64,000 bases of DNA from Candidatus Flexicrinis proximus (GTDB lineage: Bacteria > Chloroflexota > Anaerolineae > Aggregatilineales > Phototrophicaceae): positions 62,001 through 126,000 of the forward strand of contig JADJQF010000007.1 in NCBI GenBank assembly GCA_016712885.1, written 5' to 3'. The notes beneath the pieces are model-generated. The model saw only the letters and a list, made by a program, of their open reading frames with translations, ran no database searches and was not told where the DNA came from. Every line of letters begins with the position of its first letter. The first letter of the stretch is position 1. This document shows, one piece after another, positions 8,261 through 16,546 of the stretch. Made by a program: the position numbers and the translations under genes.

Positions 8261-9730
8261 TTGGACGGATCTCTTTGGCTCGTTTTTGACATCGGCACGA
8301 GCGGCGTAAAAGCGGCCCTCATACGAGGCGACGGCACGATACGCGCCACGGTTGTCGAGAACTTCCCGACGCACAGTGCCGACGGCGGTGTCATGGAACA
8401 AAATGCCGGGGATTGGTGGACGGGTATCGTCACCGCGAGTCAGGCGTTTGGCGACCTGCGTTCGGATGTAGGTGCGATCTGCGTCACGGGGCAGATGCAG
8501 GATCTGATCCTGCTCGATGGCAATGGGATGCCCACAGGTCCGGTGATCCTTTACAGTGACACGCGCGCGAAGGCCGAGGCAGCGGACATCATCGGGAAAG
8601 TCGGCGCGGATCGGCTGCTCGCGCTGACGGGCAATGAACAGGGCGCCGATAGTCTCTGGGCAAAGCTGCTCTGGGTGCGACGCCATCAGCCCTCACGCTG
8701 GGAGCAGGCGCGTATGCTTATTTTCGGCGCGGCGGACTATGCCGCCTTCCGGCTCACCGGCGAGGCCGTCACCGACACTACTACCGCCTCGACCACCGGC
8801 CTGCTCGACATTCGCACGCGGCGCTGGCTTGAACCCTCGGTGCTGGCTGAAATGGACATCGACGCCATGGCTCCGCTGCTCCCGGCGGTCGTTCCGGGAG
8901 GGGCTCAAATCGGAATACTCCGCGAAGACGCCGCGCGCACCTTGGGTATACCGGCCGGACTCCCCGTCTATCATGCGCCGGGAGATGCAGGGTCAACCAC
9001 CATCGGCGCCGGCAGCGGCGAGAGCGGCCGCGCCTATGGTTATCTCGGAACCAGTGGATGGGTGGGTTTCACAGCGGACAATCCCGGGGCCCCGGCGCAG
9101 GGTGTGTTTACGCTGGCGCATCCCCGTGCAGGCCAGTTCATGCAGGTTGCGCCGCTGCTCACCGCCGGGGGAAACCTGGAATGGGTGCGCGAGCTGTTTG
9201 GCCAGCCTGACTACACAGGGGTGATCGGCGAAGCCGTCGCTCGCCCCATCTCAGGGGTGATTTATCTGCCCTATCTCAACGGGGAACGTGCGCCCTTTGT
9301 CGACCCACTTGCGCGGGCAGCGTTCATTGGGATGAGTCCCGGCACGACTCGGGCCGATCTGACGCGCGCCGTGCTTGAAGGAGTCGCCTTTGCGTACCGG
9401 CACGCGCTCGATACCCTGATGACTGAACCACTGAGCCGTCTGATCCTGACCGGCGGCGGTACCCGCTCAGGCGCGTGGTGCCAGATGTTCGCGGATATCC
9501 TCAACGTCCCCATCGTGTTAGTCGAAGATGCTGAAAACGTGGCGCTGCGGGGTGCATTTGTTTCGGCCCAGGTAGCGCTGGGATCCCGTGCGGATTACGC
9601 GCTGGCAGCGGCTGATTCTGATGGCGCTATCCTTGCCCCAAATTCGGCTCTGTCTGCGACCTATACGCGCAAGTACGCGGTATACCGTGCGGCCTATCCC
9701 GCGCTGAAGACTCTATTCAGCATGGGATGA
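8261..9730 (+). CDS. FGGY-family carbohydrate kinase (xylulokinase-like)
   Basis: A cytosolic sugar kinase of 489 residues. The N-terminal phosphate loop is DIGTSGVKAALI, followed by a GQMQDLILLD segment near residue 80. The domain-2 motifs HAPGDAGSTTIGAG and LTGGGTRSGAW are as in xylulokinases. The predicted start is TTG at 8261 with GGGAGA nine bases upstream. It lies 18 bases after the permease gene and probably phosphorylates the sugar imported by the same operon. Substrate within FGGY (xylulose, ribulose, gluconate, erythritol) cannot be fixed from sequence. Confidence 0.85.
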   Translation: MDGSLWLVFDIGTSGVKAALIRGDGTIRATVVENFPTHSADGGVMEQNAGDWWTGIVTASQAFGDLRSDVGAICVTGQMQDLILLDGNGMPTGPVILYSDTRAKAEAADIIGKVGADRLLALTGNEQGADSLWAKLLWVRRHQPSRWEQARMLIFGAADYAAFRLTGEAVTDTTTASTTGLLDIRTRRWLEPSVLAEMDIDAMAPLLPAVVPGGAQIGILREDAARTLGIPAGLPVYHAPGDAGSTTIGAGSGESGRAYGYLGTSGWVGFTADNPGAPAQGVFTLAHPRAGQFMQVAPLLTAGGNLEWVRELFGQPDYTGVIGEAVARPISGVIYLPYLNGERAPFVDPLARAAFIGMSPGTTRADLTRAVLEGVAFAYRHALDTLMTEPLSRLILTGGGTRSGAWCQMFADILNVPIVLVEDAENVALRGAFVSAQVALGSRADYALAAADSDGAILAPNSALSATYTRKYAVYRAAYPALKTLFSMG

Positions 9731-9844
9731 GCTTGGTCTGCCATCCAGCCCAAGCCGCCGGTTCTAGTCGCTGTAGTTGCGAATCCACGAAAATCCCAAT
9801 ATTGTGTAATGAATGCCAACAACACAAAGTGGGGAGTTGATGTG

Positions 9845-11617
9845 ATGTTACGCATACCTGCCGGATTTCTGATGTTCTTGGTAATAATAGGGGTGTCCAA
9901 CGCTCAGGAAGCGCCGCGCTTCGAACCCGCGGCTCCTCCGTTCGCCACTCCGGTTTATACGCGCGCCGACTCTGGCGAAATTGTACGCCTTGACGGACAG
10001 CCCATTTTGCGCGCCGGCCCTTTCACCGTTAACACTACAAACGATACTGTGGATGTTAGCCCCGGGAACGGCACTTGTGCCGATTCGACGGGGGCGTGCT
10101 CACTGCGCGCGGCCATTATGGAAACCAATGCCGCGGCGACATCGGCAGTGATCAGCGTCCCTGCCGGCAAATATTACCTGACTCGCGTCTCGGGCACTGA
10201 AGCAGCTCATGAATTCGAGGATTCGACCTTCGACCTCGACATCACCTCATCGATCACCCTCAATGGCTCCGACACGGGTAAAACAGTCATTATCGGGGGC
10301 GGGAGTTCGCGCGTATTCCACGTCAACGCCTTTTCGAATATCTACAATGTGGAGATCATGTCCGGCCAACAGGCTAACGGCAACGGCGGTGGCGTTTACG
10401 TTACCGGGTCTGGAAACCTGCTGATGGGAACAACCTACATCCACGGTAACGCTGCGATGTACGGCGCGGGTGCAGCAGTTGCCGGCGGCGGCATACTCTT
10501 CCTGATAAAGTCGTCGGTGTTATCCAACGCCTCGACACTTGGAAGCGGGGGAATTGACGCTTTTGGGAGTACAACTCAGCTCTATGTCTATAACTCGACT
10601 ATCGCCCAGAACGGAACGGTCAATCAGGGCGGCGGGATTTCGGTTGAAGGCACGGCCACCGCGATCCTGAGTAACACATCGATCGGCCAGAACACCGTAT
10701 CTTCGCCGAGTGGTTCAGGGGGCGGCCTGAACGTTTCGGCCGGCAGCACAGCGGAGTTGTATAACACCGGGATCGGGTACAACACAGCAAATACCAACCC
10801 TGATTGCGCGGGAGCAATCGTCTCCAACGGATCGAACGCATTCGAGTCCGCCAGCGGCTGTACAGGTGTGCATGTGAACGATTACGTAGGGGATCTGCGC
10901 TTTACCGGCCCCAACTATTTTACCCGGAACCCCTATCCCATGTATGGTCTTTTGCCGGGCAGCGCACTGATTGACGGCGGAGCTGCCGCATATTGCCAGG
11001 CCACCGATGCCACGGGAACACCCCGCCCCATGAATTCAACTTGCGATATCGGAGTCTATGAGTACATCGTTCGCGGCGTCGGCAATAACAGCTTTGAACA
11101 AGCGGGACCAAGTCCGAAAGTCCCGGCATTCTGGACCGGAAGCGGGTTAGGCAGCAAGGACCGTCGGCGCTGCGACCTGTCATCCTCAAACCGCGCACTG
11201 TCGGGCTTCTGCATCTTTGAGTTCAAAGGCGCTCCGGGGAAAGCCGCAAGACTGATCTATCCAAGCGCATTCGTCATGCAAACTGCCGGCAAGACCTTGT
11301 ATCTAAGCGGCGCGGTTCGTGCGAAGAATGCGGTCGTGGGCGGCAAGTTGATTGCGAAGATCACCTATGTCGGTCCAACAGCAGGTCCAAACGGTAACGG
11401 TAAAGACAAATTGAAGGTCGCCATCCCTGCAGGCACCTACGCCTATCAATGGCTGTCGGTCTCCAAGCCCGCGGCTGACAATATCCAGAGTCTGAAGGTG
11501 GTGATTCTGTATGCCGGCGCATCCGGAACCGTGCGGGTCGATGGGGTTGACTTCACGGCCTACACGCCGATCGCCAGAGACCCAGGTCCGCTTCCGGTGC
11601 CGCCGCCGCTGAATTAG
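9845..11617 (+). CDS. Secreted CSLREA-domain protein with parallel beta-helix
   Basis: A 590-residue exported protein. A signal peptide covers residues 1-20 (MLRIPAGFLMFLVIIG, cleavage near SNAQ). The CSLREA-type segment TVNTTNDTVDVSPGNGTC...ACSLRAAIMETNA follows at about residues 65-105. The middle is rich in GGG and N-containing turns, as in right-handed beta-helices, and ends at a DIGVYEY choice-of-anchor motif. A C-terminal beta-sandwich-like region and a proline-rich end follow. The ATG at 9845 has GGGGAG eight bases upstream; an ATG at 9809 lacks this and would precede the signal peptide with polar residues. It is a likely surface or extracellular protein of unknown ligand. Confidence 0.75.
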   Translation: MLRIPAGFLMFLVIIGVSNAQEAPRFEPAAPPFATPVYTRADSGEIVRLDGQPILRAGPFTVNTTNDTVDVSPGNGTCADSTGACSLRAAIMETNAAATSAVISVPAGKYYLTRVSGTEAAHEFEDSTFDLDITSSITLNGSDTGKTVIIGGGSSRVFHVNAFSNIYNVEIMSGQQANGNGGGVYVTGSGNLLMGTTYIHGNAAMYGAGAAVAGGGILFLIKSSVLSNASTLGSGGIDAFGSTTQLYVYNSTIAQNGTVNQGGGISVEGTATAILSNTSIGQNTVSSPSGSGGGLNVSAGSTAELYNTGIGYNTANTNPDCAGAIVSNGSNAFESASGCTGVHVNDYVGDLRFTGPNYFTRNPYPMYGLLPGSALIDGGAAAYCQATDATGTPRPMNSTCDIGVYEYIVRGVGNNSFEQAGPSPKVPAFWTGSGLGSKDRRRCDLSSSNRALSGFCIFEFKGAPGKAARLIYPSAFVMQTAGKTLYLSGAVRAKNAVVGGKLIAKITYVGPTAGPNGNGKDKLKVAIPAGTYAYQWLSVSKPAADNIQSLKVVILYAGASGTVRVDGVDFTAYTPIARDPGPLPVPPPLN

Positions 11618-11877
11618 CAGTATTCCGGAAGACTTGGCGCGTTTCTCGACTGACCGGTGGGTGCAAGGTCACTAGGGCGTGGATCGGCTCCAGGGTGGAT
11701 AAGGCGCCCCCGACAGGTCTGTACCCACGCCGTTTTCGGGTTGAAGTTTGATGCCCGTTTCGAGGGTTCGAAACGGGCACTATAGTATGAGAGGACATGA
11801 GTCAGTCCGGTAGTTGAGACGGGGGTAACTCGATCTTAGCCGGGAACGTTACTCACTTTTCATTCACCAAACACTCA
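11618..11877. other. Intergenic region with one perfect hairpin
   Basis: No coding region was seen. GCCCGTTTCGA (11753-11763) pairs perfectly with TCGAAACGGGC (11768-11778) over a four-base GGGT loop, a possible terminator for the beta-helix gene although no T-run follows. The rest is unremarkable. Confidence 0.5.
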
Positions 11878-11906
11878 TTGACAAAAACCCGGGCGCAGTA
11901 AATAAT
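11878..11906 (+). promoter_or_regulatory. Promoter of the lacI-type operon
   Basis: TTGACA at 11878-11883 and AATAAT at 11901-11906 are separated by 17 bases. The tandem operator 11903-11928 overlaps the -10 element, which points to autorepression. Confidence 0.7.
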
Positions 11907-11928
11907 ACGCATTACTAATACGTATTAC
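11903..11928 (+). promoter_or_regulatory. Tandem palindromic operator for the LacI-family regulator
   Basis: Two 13-base units stand side by side, TAATACGCATTAC and TAATACGTATTAC, differing at one base. The second contains the perfect 12-base palindrome TAATACGTATTA with the central CG typical of LacI-family operators. The pair overlaps the -10 region and the probable transcription start. Confidence 0.7.
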
Positions 11929-11946
11929 TCTTTCGGAACTTTGTTT

Positions 11947-12978
11947 ATGACCCGTCGTCGCGTTACTCAAAGAGAAATTGCACGCGCATCCGGGGTCTCC
12001 CAGACCACCGTATCCCTAATCCTTGCTGGGGACGAGTCGATAAACGTCACCGAGGCTACTCGCGAACGCGTCCTGATGACGGCCGACGCCCTGGACTACG
12101 TACCGCAGGCCGCTGCACGCGCGCTCGCTAAGGGCAGATCGCATGTCATCGCTTTAGTCCTCAAGGATCCTCACGCGCAGGTTTTTCGCGATCCGTTCAT
12201 TCCCAATGTCATGACCGGAATTACTGAAGTGGCCGGCTTACAGGGTTTCCGCCTGCTTATCGAGCGTATCCCGGCAGATGCGGATCTATCTATCGTCAAC
12301 AGCCTCCTGCGCGGCCAACAGGTCGATGGGGCAATTCTCTCCAGCGTTCACCAGCACGAGGAAACACTCAGCACCCTCCAGCGCGACGGTTTCCCGATTG
12401 TGCTGCTGGATTCGTTTGAACCGCTCAACTTCACAGTCGTCGGCATTGACCATCTCGGCGGCAATCGCTCTGCCGTGTCACATCTTGTGAGACTGGGTCA
12501 CCAGCGTATCGGCTGCATCCCCTATGTCCCCTTGAAGCAGCAGCACATCCTCAAGCGATTCAGTATGTATACGCAGGTATTGGCTGAAGCAGGTCTGGAT
12601 GTCGATATGAGCATCGTTGTATCCGGGGCACTTGAGCCGGAAACGGGTGCGTCGGCCATGAAGAAAATCCTTGCCCATCCCCACCGCCCAACCGCCGTAT
12701 TTGCCATGAATGACATGATGGCACTTGGCGCGTTGTCTGCCTGCGCAGACGCGGGCGTTTCCGTTCCCAACGACATCGCAATCGTCGGCTACGACGACAT
12801 GCGCTTCGCCGCGTTTACCGTTCCTGCACTGTCGACGGTTCGAGCGCCCGAAGTTGAACTGGGACGAGTCAGTGCCGAAACGCTCCTGGCACAGATCGCA
12901 GGCGAGCCCATGCAACCGAAATCTCGGTTACTCAAGACCGAGTTGATCATTCGGAAATCCTGTGGTGGGCGCATGTAG
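11947..12978 (+). CDS. LacI-family transcriptional regulator
   Basis: An N-terminal helix-turn-helix (VTQREIARASGVSQTTVSLI, about residues 6-25) with the following hinge helix (YVPQAAARALAKG) is joined to a periplasmic-binding-protein-like sensor domain (FAMNDMMALGAL, IVGYDDMRFA). The length of 343 residues is standard. TTG at 11941 is an alternative start two codons earlier. It lies upstream of transporter genes and a GH4 glycosidase, and its own promoter carries a matching palindromic operator, so it probably represses this operon until a galactoside-like inducer binds. Confidence 0.92.
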   Translation: MTRRRVTQREIARASGVSQTTVSLILAGDESINVTEATRERVLMTADALDYVPQAAARALAKGRSHVIALVLKDPHAQVFRDPFIPNVMTGITEVAGLQGFRLLIERIPADADLSIVNSLLRGQQVDGAILSSVHQHEETLSTLQRDGFPIVLLDSFEPLNFTVVGIDHLGGNRSAVSHLVRLGHQRIGCIPYVPLKQQHILKRFSMYTQVLAEAGLDVDMSIVVSGALEPETGASAMKKILAHPHRPTAVFAMNDMMALGALSACADAGVSVPNDIAIVGYDDMRFAAFTVPALSTVRAPEVELGRVSAETLLAQIAGEPMQPKSRLLKTELIIRKSCGGRM

Positions 12979-13017
12979 CCCACAGTTTCTGCCGATCGGA
13001 CGTAAAGGAGAAAAGCA

Positions 13018-13974
13018 ATGAGTACTTCCGCTCACACCGCCAGCACCGCACCGCCCGAGCCTTTCCAACAACGATTGTGGCGACTATTCAGCAACAATGA
13101 GAGCGTACTTGGCTATCTGCTAATTCTTCCGAGCGTAATTGGTTTCACCATTTTTCTGGCTGTCCCGGCAGTCCGCGCGTTTATCATTAGCTTCTATGAG
13201 TGGAATTTACTCTCCCCGGCGACCTATACCGGCTTCGGCAATTACAACACCATCTTCAGCGACGACCGCTTCTGGGACTCGCTGAGGATTACCGTGAGCT
13301 ACGTCCTGTGGAACATCCCGCTGCAAACGACTCTGGCCATCCTGATCGCCGTGCTCCTGGAGCGCTTTAGTGTCGGCGTCTCGTCATTGCTGCGCGGCCT
13401 CGTCATTCTGCCCTGGCTAATGCCAAACGTCGTGGTCGCTTTGTTGTGGCTGTGGATCCTCGATCCGTCGATCGGGATCATGAACGTCATTCTCAAAATC
13501 CTGGGGGTCGCATCGCAACCGTTCCTTGGGTCGCCTGATCAGGTTATTCCCTCCATCGCGCTCATCAATATCTGGCGCCATGTCGGCTACACATCAATAC
13601 TGATTTACGCCGGTCTCAAGACCATTCCGAAATCGCTGTATGAGGCGGCCTCAATCGATGGCGCAGGCTGGGTCGCACAGTTTGTCCGGATTACCCTGCC
13701 GCTGCTGCGCCCTGTACTGGTGTTCGTGCTGGTCACGACCGTAATCGGCTCGTTCCAGGTTTTCGATACCATCGCGGTCACGACGGCTGGCGGGCCGGCG
13801 GGCTCTTCCCGCACCATCATCTTCTACATCTACGACCAGGTGTTTAATCGCCGAATCAATATGGGGACCGCAACCGCCGCATCGGTGTTCCTCTTCACCG
13901 TTCTGGTCACGATCACCATCATCCAGATGCGTTACCTGCGCTCCAACCAGTCCGATTTGGCCGATTACAGCTAA
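13018..13974 (+). CDS. Sugar ABC transporter permease, MalF-type
   Basis: Inner-membrane permease of the carbohydrate uptake 1 family with six hydrophobic segments. The EAA loop is EAASIDGAGWVAQFVRITLP near residue 220, where the ATPase docks. The start has AAGGAG seven bases upstream. It pairs with the MalG-type gene 13 bases downstream. No MalK-like ATPase lies in the operon, so a shared ATPase encoded elsewhere is expected, as in many Gram-positive and Chloroflexota sugar systems. Confidence 0.9.
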   Translation: MSTSAHTASTAPPEPFQQRLWRLFSNNESVLGYLLILPSVIGFTIFLAVPAVRAFIISFYEWNLLSPATYTGFGNYNTIFSDDRFWDSLRITVSYVLWNIPLQTTLAILIAVLLERFSVGVSSLLRGLVILPWLMPNVVVALLWLWILDPSIGIMNVILKILGVASQPFLGSPDQVIPSIALINIWRHVGYTSILIYAGLKTIPKSLYEAASIDGAGWVAQFVRITLPLLRPVLVFVLVTTVIGSFQVFDTIAVTTAGGPAGSSRTIIFYIYDQVFNRRINMGTATAASVFLFTVLVTITIIQMRYLRSNQSDLADYS

Positions 13975-13987
13975 GGAGAGTAAAACC

Positions 13988-14929
13988 ATGTCTGTCGTTA
14001 GCCCTACTCTCCCGCGTTTGAGCGATGCCGAGCGCCGGGCGCTCCTCCGCCACCGTGTGTCGAATGTCGTCATGGGCGTCTTTGTTACCCTGCTTATCAT
14101 CGGCGTGCTCTTCCCATTCTGGTGGGTAGTGCGTACCGCCCTCACGACCCCCGAGACTGTGTTTTCCAATACCTCGTCGCTGTTCCCTGCCGAACCGACC
14201 ACCTTTAATTTCCAGCGTGTCATCGGTCTCATTGATCCGGCGGACATCGTCGGTCAAAACACCACCGGGATTTCCGCCGCGACCCTGAATTTCTGGACCT
14301 ATCTGCGTAATTCCGTGATCGTCTCAACCACCATTACCTTCGGACAGGTCCTGTTCAGTACCATGGCTGCCTACGCCTTCGCGCGTCTCACCTTTCCCGG
14401 CCGTGATCTGATCTTCTTCCTCTATCTGACCGGTCTCATGGTTCCAGGAATTGTGCTCTTCATCCCCAACTTCGTCTTCGTCCGCCAGTTGGGTTGGATC
14501 GGTACATATCAGGGTATCGTTGCCCCCTACATTCTGATGACGCCGTTCGCCGTGTTCTTCATGCGCCAGTTCTTCCTGAGTTTGAACAAGGATCTGGTGG
14601 AAGCGGCGGTTCTCGACGGCGCGACCAAGCTTGGCGTCTTCTGGCGCGTTGCACTCCCCCTGGTTCAGGGGCCGGTGCTGACGCTGGGGGTCCTCACGTT
14701 TATCGGCAGTTGGAACGAATACCTGTGGCCGCTGTTGGTCGGACGTGAGGAAAGCGTGCGCGTGCTGACTGTGGCGCTCGGCATTTTCCGCGACCAGACG
14801 CCACAAGGCTCGCCGGACTGGACTGGCCTGATGGCCGGAACGGCGGTCGCCATCATGCCGACACTTCTTCTGTTCATCTTCCTGGGACGCCGGGTGGTCG
14901 ACTCCATCCAGTTCAGCGGGTTCAAATGA
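13988..14929 (+). CDS. Sugar ABC transporter permease, MalG-type
   Basis: Second permease of the pair, 313 residues with six hydrophobic segments. The EAA-type loop EAAVLDGATKLGVFWRVALP lies at about residue 205. TAAGGAG lies upstream of the ATG at normal spacing. The C-terminal GRRVVDSIQFSGFK ending is typical of MalG-type proteins. It forms a heterodimer with the preceding permease. Confidence 0.9.
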   Translation: MSVVSPTLPRLSDAERRALLRHRVSNVVMGVFVTLLIIGVLFPFWWVVRTALTTPETVFSNTSSLFPAEPTTFNFQRVIGLIDPADIVGQNTTGISAATLNFWTYLRNSVIVSTTITFGQVLFSTMAAYAFARLTFPGRDLIFFLYLTGLMVPGIVLFIPNFVFVRQLGWIGTYQGIVAPYILMTPFAVFFMRQFFLSLNKDLVEAAVLDGATKLGVFWRVALPLVQGPVLTLGVLTFIGSWNEYLWPLLVGREESVRVLTVALGIFRDQTPQGSPDWTGLMAGTAVAIMPTLLLFIFLGRRVVDSIQFSGFK

Positions 14930-15021
14930 GTTCCCCGCGCGTCCATATCCGTTCGAGGTCATCGCGTTGTTTGAGCGCAGCGCGCAGTCTGAGTGTGCAA
15001 GACAATTTGGAGGACAAGTAA

Positions 15022-16347
15022 ATGAAGTACTCTCGGTTTTTCACGGTTAGCATCCTCGCTATGACCTTGCTTTTGCTGGTCGGCGGCGTGGCTGCACAAG
15101 ACAAAGTCTCCATCCGTTACTGGCTGTGGGACACCAACCAGCTTCCCCCCTATCAGGAATGCGCCAACAACTTCATGGCCGAAAACCCGGGCATCGAAGT
15201 TCTGGTCGAACAACTCGGTTGGGGCGATTACTGGACCGGCATTACCACCGGTTTCGTCTCCGGGGATTCGCCCGACGTTTTCACTAACCACCTTGCCAAG
15301 TATCCCGAATTCGTTGTCCTCGGCCAGATCTACGACATTCAGCCGTGGGTTGAGCGGGATGGCGTCCCCACCGATATCTACTACCCGGGTCTCGCCGAGC
15401 TGTGGACCAAGGACGGCGGACGTTATGGACTCCCGAAGGACTGGGACACCGTCGCGGTCGTCTACAATGCTGACATGCTTGAAGCTGCCGGCATCGACCC
15501 CGCGATTTTCGACACCTGGACCTGGAACTACGAAGACGGTGGCGAGTTCGAGCAGGTCATCGCGCAGCTGACACTCGACGCCAATGGCAACAATGCCCTC
15601 AGCCCGGACTTCGACAAGAGCAATATCGCGGTCTACGGTTTCGGCAACAATGGCGCTGGCGGCCCCTATGGCCAGACCGAGTGGAGCATGTTCACCAACA
15701 CGACCGGCTGGGTGCATAACAACGGCACCTGGGGCGACGAATACTACTATGACGACGAACGCTTCATCAACACCATTCAGTGGCTATCCGACCTCTCGCT
15801 GGTCAAGGGGTATGCCCCTCCCTATGCGGATCAGACCGGACTCGGCCGCTTCTCGCTGCTCCAGGCCGGAAAGACCGCTATGGGCATCGATGGCTCGTGG
15901 ATGATTGGCAGCTATCTCAGCAGTGAATTCGAAGTCGGTTTCGCACGCCTCCCGGCTGGCCCCGAGGGCCGCAAGAGCATGTTCAACGGTCTCGCGGACT
16001 CGATCTATATCGGCACTCCGCACCCGGAAGAATCGTGGGCATGGGTGAAGTACCTCGGCTCCGAGGCCTGCCAGACCGTCGTCGGACAGTCCGGCGTCGT
16101 CTTCCCGGCAATCCCGTCCGCTGCTGAACTCTCGCTCCAGGTCCGCGCCGAGGCTGGTATCGATGTGAGTGCTTTCACCGACCAGGCCGCAGAAGAAGGC
16201 GGCACCTTCCTGTTCCCGATCACCGATTTCGGTGGCGAGATCAACACCATCATGTCTGAGACTATGGACAAAATTCTGTTGGGCCAGGGCACAGCAGCCG
16301 ATCTGCTCCCTGTTGCAAACGAAGAGGTCAACAGCCTCTTCGAGTAA
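15022..16347 (+). CDS. Extracellular sugar-binding protein (family 1)
   Basis: Solute-binding protein of 441 residues with a signal peptide (hydrophobic residues 8-22, cleavage near VAAQ). The lobe-1 start VSIRYWLWDTNQLPPYQECA and the motif YGLPKDWDTVAVVYNADMLE are classic for the family. A GIDGSWMIGSYL segment marks the C-terminal lobe. GGAGGACAAG precedes the start. It delivers the sugar to the preceding permease pair. Two strong stems follow the gene, so its message may be more abundant than that of downstream genes. Confidence 0.9.
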   Translation: MKYSRFFTVSILAMTLLLLVGGVAAQDKVSIRYWLWDTNQLPPYQECANNFMAENPGIEVLVEQLGWGDYWTGITTGFVSGDSPDVFTNHLAKYPEFVVLGQIYDIQPWVERDGVPTDIYYPGLAELWTKDGGRYGLPKDWDTVAVVYNADMLEAAGIDPAIFDTWTWNYEDGGEFEQVIAQLTLDANGNNALSPDFDKSNIAVYGFGNNGAGGPYGQTEWSMFTNTTGWVHNNGTWGDEYYYDDERFINTIQWLSDLSLVKGYAPPYADQTGLGRFSLLQAGKTAMGIDGSWMIGSYLSSEFEVGFARLPAGPEGRKSMFNGLADSIYIGTPHPEESWAWVKYLGSEACQTVVGQSGVVFPAIPSAAELSLQVRAEAGIDVSAFTDQAAEEGGTFLFPITDFGGEINTIMSETMDKILLGQGTAADLLPVANEEVNSLFE

Positions 16348-16360
16348 ACGCACAAACGAA

Positions 16361-16409
16361 GTGCCGGCAGACGCAGCCATGTTTGGCGACAAACTGCATC
16401 TGCCGGCAC
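16361..16409 (+). other. Long stem-loop downstream of the binding-protein gene
   Basis: GTGCCGGCAGA (16361-16371) pairs with TCTGCCGGCAC (16399-16409), with an additional inner GCAG/CTGC pairing. No T-run follows. Mapping to the 3' end of the binding-protein message, it could block 3' degradation or weaken read-through. Confidence 0.6.
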
Positions 16410-16482
16410 ACTCCATCCCTCAGCAATCGCAAGACCGTTCTGAAACGTTTGTCTGCGCTCAACAACGACCCAGGACCGCGAT

Positions 16483-16525
16483 CCGCTGATGCCACCCATT
16501 GTATAGGTACGAGTGGCATCAGCGG
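16483..16525 (+). other. 13-bp perfect stem-loop in front of the FG-GAP gene
   Basis: CCGCTGATGCCAC pairs perfectly with GTGGCATCAGCGG around a 17-base loop. It ends 21 bases before the start codon at 16547, just upstream of the TAAGGA ribosome-binding site. It might act as an attenuator or processing site. Confidence 0.55.
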
Positions 16526-16546
16526 AAGAATTAAGGATAGTGTCAG

